A DNA stretch of 64,000 nt, taken from the NCBI GenBank assembly GCA_032622095.1, contig CP136063.1, positions 210,780,355 to 210,844,354 on the forward strand, in the 5' to 3' direction. This document shows, one piece after another, positions 23,631 to 35,133 of this stretch. The stretch's first letter is position 1; each line of letters opens with the position of its first letter. The DNA comes from Siphonodentalium dalli. Taxonomy: Eukaryota; Mollusca; Scaphopoda; Gadilida; Siphonodentaliidae. The notes beneath the pieces are model-generated. The model saw only the letters and a program-made list of their open reading frames with translations, did no database searches and was not told where the DNA came from. A program made the translations under genes and the position numbers.

Positions 23631-24048
23631 CAAGTCTGAGTTTATTGTGCCTGTCATTTGCAGAATGAGGTCCCCAGAGGGTGAATTTAGTGATGCTATC
23701 CTGCACAGCGGGCTAGAATCAATTCACCAAATTTACCCTTTGGGGACCTCATTCTGCCATGGGAGTCAAACACTCGGATTGAAGTTCTCAAATGGTGAAT
23801 TTTGTGATGTACACCCATTGGGAACCTCGATTATGCAATGTGTCTCTGCCAATTTGGGGATACAGAGAAACTAAATTAAAAAAGAAATAAAATCTACAGG
23901 TATGTGAAGATGTAATTTGATAATAAAGAAACTTTCCAGAGGAGATGAGGCCTAAGCAGAAAGAGGTCTCCAGAGGGTGAATTTAGTGATGCTAGCCCAC
24001 TATGGGCACCTCATTCTGCAAATGACAGGCACACTAAACTCAGATTTG
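23631..24048. mobile_element. Family A subfamily 3 MITE with perfect 8-bp target duplication
   Basis: CAAGTCTGAGTTTATTGTGC to ACTAAACTCAGATTTG, flanked by ATCCCCTT on both sides (23623-23630 and 24049-24056). The terminal hairpins keep the CCCAGAGGGTGAATTTAG arm, but the outermost inverted repeat differs from subfamilies 1 and 2. Confidence 0.85.
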
Positions 24049-24662
24049 ATCCCCTTCTGGGGGATATTGAAATTTATTAAACCGCGATGAATTCAATATT
24101 AAAATAACAATTGAGCATAGAATAAAAAGTGTTATTAGAACTTTTTTGTTGCAACATTGGGAATCATTGTTGTAGTACGGGTTCTTAAACCAGGTTATAA
24201 AATTGCTTTTGCCTAATATTGGAAATATCAGTATGCAGACTTTAATTCGGTGATTTAGAGCCTTGCTCCCCATGGCCTTATTACTATTCACAAATAATGG
24301 GATACTCAGGCCTAATTTTTCCTGATTTGATGTTTCCCTAATGTCAGATTAGAATACGGATCATTGGGAATATAATCTCGGATGTGATCTCATCTCAACA
24401 ATCTCAATTCTGTAACAATTTAGGAAACGAATCAATGACCAATGTGTCCTCTGTGGCTTCTTAAAGATGTTTGTGTTCAATGAGACGACCAGTGTCATAG
24501 TTGTTTCAATAGAAAATGATGATCTATGGAGCTCATTGTGTTCAGTATTTCCTGGTGTATACAAGTGGGTTTGTTTTTTGTTCGCATTATGATCGAATAT
24601 ACTTACATGTAGCTTTGTCAAGCTACCAGTACTAGCAGTAGGTGTGCCGGTAGATGTACATG

Positions 24663-24829
24663 CAGTAATGCTCTAAATAATTGACTCCTTAACCACAGCA
24701 GAATTATGGGTAATATTTCAGGATGAGAGCTTTCCGATGAATGGCAACAAGCCATATTTCCAACTAAATCCTGAAAAATTACCCATAATTCCACTGTGGT
24801 TAATGAGTCGCTTATTTAGAGCATTACTG
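24663..24829. mobile_element. Family C fold-back MITE, copy 3
   Basis: CAGTAATGCTCTAAATAATT to GAGCATTACTG with TA on the right (24830-24831) and TG on the left. The first arm has lost the TTAGTCGGAAATATG part. Confidence 0.75.
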
Positions 24830-26174
24830 TACATATTTTACATGTTTGGTTCAGTTTTTATGAAACTTCTGGAGGAAAAAAGCTGCATATAGAGGCCCTT
24901 AGTTGACTGCGACACAATAAATATAAAAACACATACCCAGTATAAAGTGATAGTTTATCTTTAAAATATTGACTAAATGGTGTCTGAAATTTTTTCCCAC
25001 TACTCTGACCTACTCGATTTCAGAATGATGTACCAAATGATAATTGTGTACAACATGTAATAGGTTCTTGTGAACTAATTTTCACCTGAAATCATTCAGA
25101 AAATTATAATGAGACTTGCCTACTTTAGTGTGATAAATAATGGGTTAAAGCCACATGGCGGTTTGTGCTCCAAAATACATGTACACCTTATAATATTCAC
25201 TTCTGAATTTTTCCCGGTATCGAAATAGGTCGATACATACCTGAACAACCTTTTTATGAGTGTCACTTGTCCCAGAAAGACGCATTGAAGTCACACAAAA
25301 ATACAACTTCGAGCGCGATGATTGGGTCCCAATAAAATATTGCGACGTTGGTTTTCAAGGAAATTCTGGAATCGGAAACGGAATAACGTGCGACTTCCGG
25401 AAAAGGTGTATTGTGTTACATGTACATGTATCTTAACAAGAAACAATTTTAAAACTTCATGCACTGCTTTCACTTTGTTTTAATTTTCCTTATTATTTTG
25501 TACCATTAACATTTCAGAGTGAAGACAGCTGTATATGTTCTTCCCATGGTCTACATGTGCAATTTTACGTGACCACTGATTAATAAATTTTAACCAATAC
25601 AAACAAAACAATCTCAAATTTATGGAAAAATATAAGAAATAAAACACTTATTTAGTGTTACATGTATATTGACAAATTTGTTTGAATTTCTTCTGCGCAT
25701 GTATGATTTGAGATACCTCTTATCACGTTATGTATACAATAATTTGGGATTTTGTATGAGTCATGTTCGTTTAATAGCTGTTGGGATTATAGCAGGGTGA
25801 TCTAATAAAAGTGCCTTGGTAGTTGGTATAGTAAGCCAACAGATTATAGGCCTCAGTTGGAATGTCCATATATCACACATGAGTAAATCAAATTCCTTCA
25901 CAGACAAAATCCCATTCAAATAGTTGAATAGAGAGTGCATTTAAATTTCCACTGTGTATTTAACTCCCTATATAGACCCTTTGAAATTGGCCCACACAGC
26001 TAAGGCTATACAACGTTCCTTCTAATTTTGAATAGGTTAGTTAGAGACAGTTACTGTACTAATTCCTAACACCATAATGAGAATTATGAAGATATAATCT
26101 CATCAAGTTGCCGTGTCAGCGCTTCATTCACATGTAACAACAGGTCTGCATGTATATGTACTAGTATATACATA
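24830..26174. other. Intron 1: no clear feature
   Basis: AT-rich, no gene recognised. GATTTGAGATACCTCTTATCAC (25708-25729) resembles one arm of the fold-back at 3093-3260. Confidence 0.35.
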
Positions 26175-26533
26175 CCCTGCTGGACAAAACAAGTGTCAAC
26201 TTAACCGCAGTGCGGTTAGCGTTGCCACCGCTGCCGAAATCCAGCTACACTGTGGCTCCACCGGCTAACTAAAGTTGGGCTGCAGTGTACTTGCCATTCG
26301 GCCATGGTGTAGTTGCCGCGGTGTACATTCATTAAACTGAAAAAAGATGATATAAACCAGAAATCTAACCACGGTGTACATGTACATGCCATTCGGCCAC
26401 GTTGTTCTTGCCTTTCGGCCATGGTGTACTTGCCGTTCGGCCGCAGTGCTCAACTGCAGTTACAAACTTTGACACCGCGGCCGAACGGCAAATACACCGC
26501 GGTGCCAATGGACACTTGTTTTGTCGAGCGGGG
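26175..26533. mobile_element. Family L TA-flanked inverted-repeat element, copy 1
   Basis: CCCTGCTGGACAAAACAAGT on the left and ACTTGTTTTGTCGAGCGGGG on the right, flanked by TA (26173-26174 and 26534-26535). The body holds repeated GTGTACTTGCC and TTCGGCC words in both orientations, giving frames on several strands with no protein similarity. TA duplication suggests Tc1/mariner-type mobilisation. Confidence 0.75.
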
Positions 26534-27684
26534 TAGCAATTGGTGCAAGGGCCACAATGGCGAAACTCACACACGGATCTTCTTGTTTAACCTTATGTAG
26601 TAACCAGTACCAGACTGGTGCTACCGGTTGCAAGATCTACATGCATGTGGCAGGATAATTGTTTTTGGCCATTTTTGAATTTGCTTCCAATTTCCCATTT
26701 TCAGAAACTTTGGCCGATGTAAAAAATCAAAATATAAGATTGCTAGTCCGTCTGGGGCCAGAAATGGTTTGTTTATCAAGGTATCTAAAAAAAAAAGTAC
26801 GAAACAAACCACATGCACTTTTGACACTCTCCTGTTTTTATAAAGGTCAATAATAAGATGATTTTGCCAATCTGAAACTGATATTAAACTCAATGAATAT
26901 ATTCATTGCTAGTAGAACAGATGATAAAATACCAACCTATACCATTACATACTAAATACATGAAAGCTATATACTTTTAATTCCTGCCAAATATTGAATA
27001 TGGCACGTTTGCCAGGTATCATGGTATGTATCATGGTATGTACCGGTACCATGAATATTATTGCAGATCCAAGTGGAGGCTTCAGGGACTCATCAAGGCC
27101 GCAGCAAAACTGTTTGATGCATTATATTGAATATTGGTTGCAGTTCATTTTGATCAGGCCTGTGACAGCATTTGCAAAGAATTAGTGGTTAAATATTTAC
27201 ATTTCACCTTTTGATGTTTGGAAATTCAGCTAATTGTTGCATGAATAAGTCTACATAAAATGCATGTGCGCACCATGTTGTAAGTGATGGATGCGGCTTA
27301 ATCAAGATGCCCAGGGGGAATGCTTGTCTTTCATGGTGTCACTCCAGTGTATAAATGCCAGGTTCCAAACTCCCATCATGCAACATTAGAGTCACTCCTG
27401 ACATTAATGCTTTTACAATTGATTAAAACATCACAGCTGGCTGGTTCTTCAAAGCACTTTGAAGAAAGGACTTGGAACATATTATGATGCAATGCATATC
27501 TTTGTACCCAGGTAAATTTTGTAGGCTATGGCAGTGCATAATATTTTAGGTGAGCAATCAGTTTGCTCGCCTGTGTGTTCGCAAAAATAAAAGTCATGCA
27601 AATGATGAATGGGTTAACAAGACTAAGTTGGCCGAACATTCTCATCTGTGCAATAATTCACCATATCATCAATTATGCATTTAA
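26534..27684. other. Intron 1: no clear feature
   Basis: No gene or repeat family recognised. A short GTATCATGGTATGTATCATG duplication lies near 27017-27045. Confidence 0.35.
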
Positions 27685-28075
27685 CCCTTTACCCAACAAA
27701 CCGGCCAAAACCGGCCAAATAAAGCTTCAACAGCCTAAAATATCTTCGGTCTGTCTCAATAGAACCATACAAATATGGATATCATTGGAACCGGCTCCTT
27801 GACCACATTGTGATAGTTATAGATATGCCCTGTGCCAATGCATTCTCTTATATATGCGAGTCGACCATAGGTCGCCTCGCATATATAAGAGAATGCATTG
27901 GCCTAAAAAAAATCTTTTTTTAACACTTATTACAATTTTTCTTACATTCTTTAACAATTTTATAATTTTTAATGTGTTAAGCCAATGCATTCTCTTATAT
28001 ATGAGAGGCGACCTATGGTCGACTCGCATATATAAGAGAATGCATTGGCACAGGGCCGTTCTGTTGGGTAAAGGG
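27685..28075. mobile_element. Family B TTAA-flanked MITE, copy 1
   Basis: Ends CCCTTTACCCAACA and TGTTGGGTAAAGGG, with TTAA on both sides (27681-27684 and 28076-28079). Two 67-nt palindromes (27835-27901 and 27982-28048), inverted with respect to each other, flank a T-rich spacer. CCC termini plus TTAA indicate piggyBac-type mobilisation. Other full copies are at 46945, 50457 and 61197 and are very similar, so the family was active recently. Confidence 0.85.
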
Positions 28076-28079
28076 TTAA

Positions 28080-28341
28080 CCCTTTCATGATGGGAGCTTA
28101 GGTACATGTATAGTGCAGCATTAAAGATCTGGTCATAAAAGTATACATTAGAAGGGTCCATTATTCATCTGGAGGGATGATCAGGAAATATGAGCAGACT
28201 GTAGAAAGTGCAGAAGGAATCCTATTCATAGATGGGAAATGTTCAGACAATAAGATAGGTGGTTTATTGAACTTATTATCTGAACATTTCCTATGGGATA
28301 ACTACAGTATAATCATCAATGATTCTTTAGTATAGAAAGGG
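28080..28341 (+). mobile_element. Family E left end joined to family P right part
   Basis: CCCTTTCATGATGGGAGC starts directly at the TTAA shared with family B copy 1, then breaks off near 28136. It is followed by family P sequence ending TTTAGTATAGAAAGGG before TTAA (28342-28345). Both elements are truncated. Confidence 0.55.
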
Positions 28342-30082
28342 TTAAAGTGTTGACATGATCCGTGTTTCTTTCATTCACAGTCGTAGCTGTACAGGTGCCC
28401 AAATTTTTAGGGGAAGCCTGGGCTGAGACTTTTTGACCGAATATTTTGTATACATACATGTAATATACTCGTTGTTGTAACACAGAACACATGACCAAAT
28501 ATGCCGTAAAATAGATTCAAATTAATCTTCGGGCAGAAATGTGAAGAATATTATAATTTGCCACAATTCCCCCCCCCCCCCCCCATTAATTGCCATTCAA
28601 TTTGCCCGAAAATTTCCCAAATTCAACCAAAAATATCTCCAATTTCCCTGAAAATTATTCCTTATTTTGACCTTTGAAAATGTTTGGGGGGGGGGGGGCG
28701 GCTGTGCCGTTGGCTCAGTGTGCTGGTGCGAACACCAGTACCACTTGAGTAAGCATTGCTAAGCATTGGTTTTGACAGATTCTAACAGAGATGAGCAGAG
28801 TTTGCAGATCTTCATCTCATCGTATCACTCAGCTGGTAAACTGTCACTGTGCCAACAATATTCACCAACTATTCTTTGTTTTCTTAATTAGTGGCGCCCT
28901 TTGCTTACTTTCTGTTTGGGGAAATCTCTTCAATCTGATGGCTAAATAACTATTACACAAATCACCTCAAGTTCGGAGTGCGAACACAGGGTGAAAAAAC
29001 AGGGGCAGTATGCCTGTGAATATCTTATAATCGAATCATCATGATCTGAGTTTGTGGGGGCCTGTGATAGCAGTCTGGTGTACACTCACAAGTAAAATAA
29101 GCTGCTAAACGTGTAATATGTGTGTGGGATTTCACAGCCAACACCCAAATTGTCCAATGCATTTCATATGGCATGCAACCTATCCCATTTGACTGGGGTT
29201 TGTATTGTGGTTATTTGAATGATTTAGTGCATATTATACAAATTAACAATGTACTTTTAGTAAAACACTTGGTTTTATTACAAATCTTCATGACTGGGGT
29301 TTGTATTGTGGTTATTTGAATGATTTTGTATATTATACAAATTAACAATGTACTTTTCGTAAAACACTCTGTTTTATTACAAATCTTCATGGATGTATCA
29401 TTGTGCACTTATGAATTTGTGTTCATTTTAATCTAGAACACATTAAATTTCATGGTCACCAGAACACATAGGATATATCATGCTAATTGAGTGTGACTCC
29501 AACCTGTGAGTGTGGTATCTAAATTCGCTGAAGTTTTATTTGATGAAATTATGACCCATATTCATTATGTCATAAACAGATGTGGTTTTCTTCACTCAAC
29601 CAAAAAAATACTAGTATTAAAACCCAGTCAGACCTGGATCAGTAGATTCATTCATTCCCAAATGGCTTTTACATGTATGTGTACAAAGCAGGTTGAATAG
29701 ACAGGTAACAATTATACAATATTGTTAGAACCCCTGCAGGGCAATCTATGAAGTCAATTAAATCTCTTTTCCACATGGCTGAAATATCATTCCCCAAAAC
29801 AGCATAACAAAAAAATGTAAAACAAATACAGGTGCGACTATTTCACTGGCCACTGATTAACTTCTCTACCTGTTAATTGCGATTGTGCAGCTGTTTTTTT
29901 GAGTATTTATATTAGTTATTACCCTCAGGTGGTTAGTGGTGTTGCTTTCCTCTCTACACATGGCTGCACATGTGGTATCTGTGATCCAGTCATTGGGTTC
30001 ATTATTAATTGCTGTCTGCACCAATGCTATCAAGTGTTAATGAAGTTAATTTCTTAACAAAACAATAATCATGTACATTTAA
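28342..30082. other. Intron 1: homopolymer tracts and a 101-bp duplication
   Basis: Contains C16 (28569-28584) and G13 (28686-28698) about 100 bp apart, and a 101-bp tandem duplication (listed separately). No gene recognised. Confidence 0.4.
29191..29392 (+). repeat. 101-bp tandem duplication, two copies
   Basis: GACTGGGGTTTGTATTGTGG starts at 29191 and again at 29292; the two copies differ at only a few positions. The 65-codon frames on both strands fall within it. Confidence 0.85.
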
Positions 30083-30417
30083 CCCTTTACCCAACAAAGC
30101 AGCCAAAAAGGGCAAATAAAGCTTCAACAGCCTAAAATATCTTCGGTCTGTCTCAATAGAACCATACAAATATGGATATCATTGGAACCGGCTCCTTGAC
30201 CACATTGTGATAGTTACAGTTATGCCCTGTGCCAATGCATTCTCTTATATATGCGAGTCGACCATAGGTCGCCTCGCATATATAAGAGAATGCATTGGCC
30301 TAAAAAAATCTTTTTTTAACACTTTTTACCATTTTTTCTTACATTCTTTAACAATTTTATAATTTGTAATGTGTTAAGCCAATGCATTCTCTTATATATG
30401 CGAGGCGACCTATGGTC
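30083..30417. mobile_element. Family B MITE, copy 2, right end lost
   Basis: TTAA (30079-30082) then CCCTTTACCCAACA and the first 67-nt palindrome. The second palindrome is cut at its centre near 30417 and continues into family A sequence, so the right end is missing. Confidence 0.75.
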
Positions 30418-30668
30418 TCCCATAGCAGTTAAGGCCTAAGCAGAATGAGGTTTCCAGAGGGTGAATTTCACCCAGATGGGTGAATGTTTATCCTCTGGGG
30501 ACCTCATTCTTCAAATGACAGACCCACTATTTGCAAGCTTGCCTAGGAAATATTTTAGCCTGGGCCTATTAATAGTTCTGCTATACATCCTTAACATCCC
30601 TCCAAATGAATAATACACCATTCCGATGATACTTTTATTGAAGAATCCATTTAGTACAGAAAGGGTTA
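30418..30668. mobile_element. Family A fragment, then family Q and P traces
   Basis: One family A hairpin (GCAGAATGAGG at about 30439 to CTCATTCTTC near 30510) and CCACTATTTGCAAGCTTG. A family Q-like GCCTAGG/GCCTGGGCC patch follows, then CAAATGAATAATACACCATT...ACAGAAAGGG ending before TTAA at 30668, the right part of a family P element. Confidence 0.5.
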
Positions 30669-31124
30669 ATGAATACCAATATGGCTTTGGTGTAATTATT
30701 CAGAATTTTAATGGTATTGGCAAGATTTGGTTAGTGCATTTTATCTCCAGAGAATAATTGCCCTAATATGTCTGTGATCAATTTGTGGTGGTTCTTGCTG
30801 CTCAGATGGCATCAGTATACTCAATCAGGCTTGTTATCCTGTTCACAGATGATGTAATGACTTACAATCAATAAAAACAATAAAACGGTCAGGATGTCAT
30901 TTGACACTATGACAGTACAGTACTAAACTGCTTCTTTAATAGGACAAAGGGGAAAAAGATTCATGGAAAATTCAAGATGCCAACCCTTAATGGAATTAGG
31001 TAGTCCGAGGCTCCATCCATCAACTGATTAATTTTGAGTAGTAATGTACTGGTATTCAGGGATATAGGCAGAAAAGAGAACACAAGAACATTTCAGGACA
31101 TAATTTTTTAAAGGGACTCAAGGG

Positions 31125-31280
31125 CCTCGCATTGGGTAAATATGCAAAATAAATCAAATAACTATTAAAACATCACCACTAAGGAAAGAGGAGAAAAATA
31201 TTTAACTTATTTACATTAATGATAGTTATTAATAACGCAATTTTGTGTCTTGAACCATAGTTATGTAAACAAAACTCTTG
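31125..31280. repeat. Family K repeat fragment, interrupted by family G
   Basis: Similar to 9790-9990. Related sequence resumes after the family G insertion at about 32200-32260, suggesting G inserted into K. Confidence 0.45.
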
Positions 31281-32087
31281 TTATACCCCCCGCAACGAAG
31301 TTAGGGGGGGTATACTGGAGTCAGCTTGTCCGTCCGTCCGTCCGTCCGTCGTCCGTCCGTCCGTCGTCCGTCGTCCGTCCGTCCGTGGACACAAATTTGT
31401 CCGGAGTTTTTCTCAGTCATTTTTTGATCAATTTCCGTGAAACTTGGCACAGACATCAACCATCATGGGAACCTGTGCACCTGCGATTATGACGTCTGTC
31501 GGACTTTTTTTTTTGGAGTTATTCCCCCTTTTTCGACTTAGAAAATTTTCGCAACATGTATACTTTTGTCCGAGCTTTTATTCCTACATTTTTCAGTCAA
31601 TTTTTTTAAAACTTGGCACAGATATTTAGTACCATTGGAACTTGTGCACCTGCGATTATGACATCTGTCCGACATTTTTTGGTGGAGTTATCCCCCTTTT
31701 TCAACTTAGAAACTTTTTTTGCAACATGCATAATTTTGTCCGAGCTTTTATTCCTACATTTTTCGGTCAATGTTTTTGAATCTTGGCACTGATATTTAGT
31801 ACCATGGGAACCTGTGCCCCTGCGATTATGACGTCTGTCCGACATTTTTTGTGTGGAGATATTCCCCTTTTTCGACTTAGAAATTTTTTCGCAACATACA
31901 TAATTTTGTCCAAGCTTTTATTCCTACAATTTTCGGTCAATAGGTTTAAGATTAGGGTTATGGTTGTACACCTGCAATGGGAACTGTTATTTTATTATTT
32001 TAACTAAATGTTTACTGACATGTGAAACATCTTAGTATTTTAAAAAGGGGGGTATCCGTAGTCCCATTGGGACAGTCACACCTCTAG
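31281..32087 (+). mobile_element. Family G Helentron-like element with about 169-bp internal repeats, copy 1
   Basis: Starts TTATACCCCCCGCAACGAAG and ends with GGGGGGTATCCGTAG, the hairpin GTCCCATTGGGAC, and CACACCTCTAG (CTAG at 32084-32087) before host T. Subterminal TATACCCCCC pairs with GGGGGGTAT near the 3' end. After a GTCC microsatellite come three tandem units (GCACCTGCG-type words at about 31477, 31645 and 31815). These asymmetric inverted ends, 3' hairpin and internal tandem repeats resemble Helentron-associated elements. No Rep/helicase is encoded. Confidence 0.7.
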
Positions 32088-32520
32088 TTGGGCTTGTTGT
32101 CTGATCCTCATTTCCATACATAATCTCTTCTATTTTGCATATTTGTATCATCTGTATATTATGTTATGTTGGATTTGGAAATAAAAATATGTTTACACTA
32201 AACAAAACTCTCACAGTGATTTATAAACAAACATCGCCAATTATATAGTACTATTTGACCTTTTCCAATGTTTACTTCTCAAGTTTTGATTAAACTTTGT
32301 TATTGCATTGTACTAATTTGACTTTTATCGGAATTCCACTGTAAAAGTAATGTTTACACATGTTTGACATACAAAGTCTCATTATATTGGAGAGTTGAAA
32401 CTAATAGCGAAAATAAGAAGAAAAAAATCTATTTCAAAATGTGCTTGTTGATGATAGTTGTCTTACTGCCTTTTATATTATTTTGCATGAACCAATTTTG
32501 AAGACCTTTGGTCCCTTTAA

Positions 32521-32969
32521 CCCTTTGAGTGCCAGGGGCCGATCTCATCGGCCCAATTTACGGTCTGTAAAATCGGCCCTAAAAAAAATAAAAAAAATAA
32601 TAAAAGATTTTTCACGCAATAGCGAATTTAAATACAAACTGGATAAAACCTTAAGGGCATGTTATAACTCAAAACTATCACCAAGTATTCATAGTAATAA
32701 TTTTTATGCCCATGAAAAACGTAAGATTCCCTGGCACTAAACCTACAAAATAAGTCTGTTAAAGAATATAAGAAAAAATTAGTAAAATTGTAAAAAATAA
32801 TAACAAATGATGAAAAATTGTTAGGCCAATGCATTCTCTTATATATGCGAGAGGCCAATGCATTCTCTTATATATGCGAGGCGACCTATGGTCGACTTGC
32901 ATATATAAGAGAATGCATTGGCACAGGGTATATGGGTTGATACAAAAATCGGACCTGGCACTCAAAGGG
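32521..32969. mobile_element. Family F TTAA-flanked MITE
   Basis: Ends CCCTTTGAGTGCCAGG and CCTGGCACTCAAAGGG are perfect 16-bp inverted repeats, with TTAA on both sides (32517-32520 and 32970-32973). The interior carries GGCCGATCTCATCGGCC near the left end. Near the right lies the same palindrome arm used by family B (about 32825-32929), with its left arm duplicated. Confidence 0.85.
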
Positions 32970-33269
32970 TTAAATAATTAAGTTTCTATTTCTGTTCTCC
33001 TGAAATAGGCCCAATATAGGTTTTAGAAATACATTTTGCTGTTAACTAACTGCTTAAAGCCATTTACTTATTTTCTTTATAATTACCATGTTGTTTAACA
33101 TCGTTCATAGAGTATATTGGTGTACTTTTGCGCTCATCCCTGACTCAGATTCATTCATTTGTTGCATATATTTTCTATTGAGTTACTAGGAGATGGCCCC
33201 ATAAATGGCTGGATTCAGGTACAGACTCCCTTTAATCTCATACCATTATAAAAATACTACTATAAATTA

Positions 33270-33676
33270 TAGACTTATTACTAGTAAGAAACGCAAGAAA
33301 CATAATCACATCCATTGACCCCAACAATACTGTAGACAAATATATTGATAATGCAGCCCTGAAATTAATATGGGACGATAATGTACGCAGGAAACTCCCC
33401 CGTAATAGTAACAACCAATGCACAACGTCGCGAAATAAACTCCAAACATATAGAAAATTCAAAGCTACAATCAAATTGGAGAACTACCTGAATACATGCA
33501 GAATAACGAAACACAGGGAATCACTCATGAGATTGCATATCAGCTGTCAAGACCACAAATCAAATGAACTTAAGAATACATGTCCTCTCACTACATTGTT
33601 ATAAATTATGTATCTACGGTATATTATGTATGTATACACTTGACCATATTTGGTATATAATAAATTGATTGATTGA
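33270..33676 (+). pseudogene. Non-LTR retrotransposon relic, 3' end, copy 1
   Basis: In one frame the sequence reads RKFKATIKLENYLN and then KHRESLMRLHISC, matching the second relic at about 40908 (KHRESLTRLRISCH), before a stop near 33603. The 3'UTR shares GTATACA.TTGACCATATTTG and ends in AATTGATTGATTG (33662-33675). Relative to the other copy the C-terminal zinc-finger-like part is deleted. Typical 5'-truncated, short-tandem-tailed non-LTR insertion; clade not assigned. Confidence 0.65.
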
Positions 33677-34233
33677 GTGGTATAGAACTGTAACTTGTTT
33701 ATTTTGAGGCAATTAATGGTAAGAGATTAATGTTGAAAATTCTGAGTTGTTTGTGCATGAATATTAATAAAAAAAATCCACATTCTATAAAAGCATGCTA
33801 ACTATTTTATGGAAAGAGTACACTAAGTACACCTAAGCAGTACAGACAGTATAGATGAGAAGTATGTTGCTTTCATAGTAATGTTAATGTAACAGATGTT
33901 ATATTTCCCTGTTGATTTATCCCAGTCATGCCTAACTAATTGGCCTCATGGTACTAGTATGTGATACATGCAGATACCAACTAGCCATGTGTTCCACAGA
34001 GCAATCTATTACAAATTCTAAGTATTAACTCTGAAATTGATATTCTTTCTGCAGGCCACTTTGTTAAATTTTAATGGTTCAGATGTCAGCTTACATGTGC
34101 TACTAGCTTGCTCTTGCTCTCTCTCTCTCTCTCTCTCAATTTAATAGATATGTACCCCATATGGTATCTCCTGCAGGTGATTTGGTTAAATTTTACTGTT
34201 ATCTTATTATCAGTAATATCACTGCTTATTATA

Positions 34234-34655
34234 CAGTAAGGCTCTAAATAATCCACTCCTTAACCACAGCAGAATTGTGGGTAATTTTTCAGGATTTAGT
34301 CCGAAAAAAGGCTTGTTGCCATTTATCGGAAAGCTCTCACTGACATTTTTGTTGTCAAATTTCGATAGAAACTTCTTCACATACCTGTAGATTCTATTTC
34401 TTTTTTAGTTTAGTTTTTCTATATCCCCAAATTGGCAGACGACACATTGCATAATCAAGGTTCCCAATGGGTGTACATCACAAAATTCACCATTTGGGAA
34501 CTTCAATCTGAGTGTCCCACAGCAGATGAGGCCATGCATAATGATGTCCCCAGAGGGTGAATTTGGTGATGCTAGCCCGCTATGTGGGATAGCATAACTA
34601 AATTTACCCTCTGGGAACCTCATTCTGCAACTGACAGGCACACTAAACTCATGGT
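34234..34655. mobile_element. Truncated family C joined to truncated family A (subfamily 3)
   Basis: The left half of family C (TA then CAGTAAGGCTCTAAATAATC, 34232 on) stops near 34340. Family A subfamily 3 spacer and right hairpin follow (TTCACATACCTGTAGATT, then CCCAGAGGGTGAATTTGGTG), ending GCACACTAAACTCATGG at about 34655. A deletion appears to have fused the two. Confidence 0.6.
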
Positions 34656-35133
34656 GCCCTGTGTCCCTCTTTGTAGAGATCAGGAGAAGTTGTTGCCGTT
34701 CTCTGCCCCTCAAGCTCCGGCGCCTGTAATGTGCCCAATGAAAATTTAATAAGCTGAATTGGTCATTGTCCTTGGGATCCAGCATACAGGGTCTCCAAAA
34801 TGAGGATTATATTACAGATAATCTTAAAACCTCACAAGCAACAGGATTCATGATCCGGAGGTTACATTTCCTGTCTGTTTTGTCATTATTTTTCATTAAC
34901 CGAATGAATGTTTTGTCAGCTATCAAGCTGAGAATGGGTCTTTGGTCGATCAACCTTTAACTCATTGGAATTGCTTCAACGATGGGTTTGTCAGTTGTCA
35001 TTGATCTTCTTGGGAGATTGAAAGTTTAAATACTAATACATCACCAATCGTATTGTCAAATTTTAAGTTGTGAGAAGTTACGTGATGAGTGAAGAAGATT
35101 TCAAGATTATTAATAAACTTCTTTGGGAGGTGA

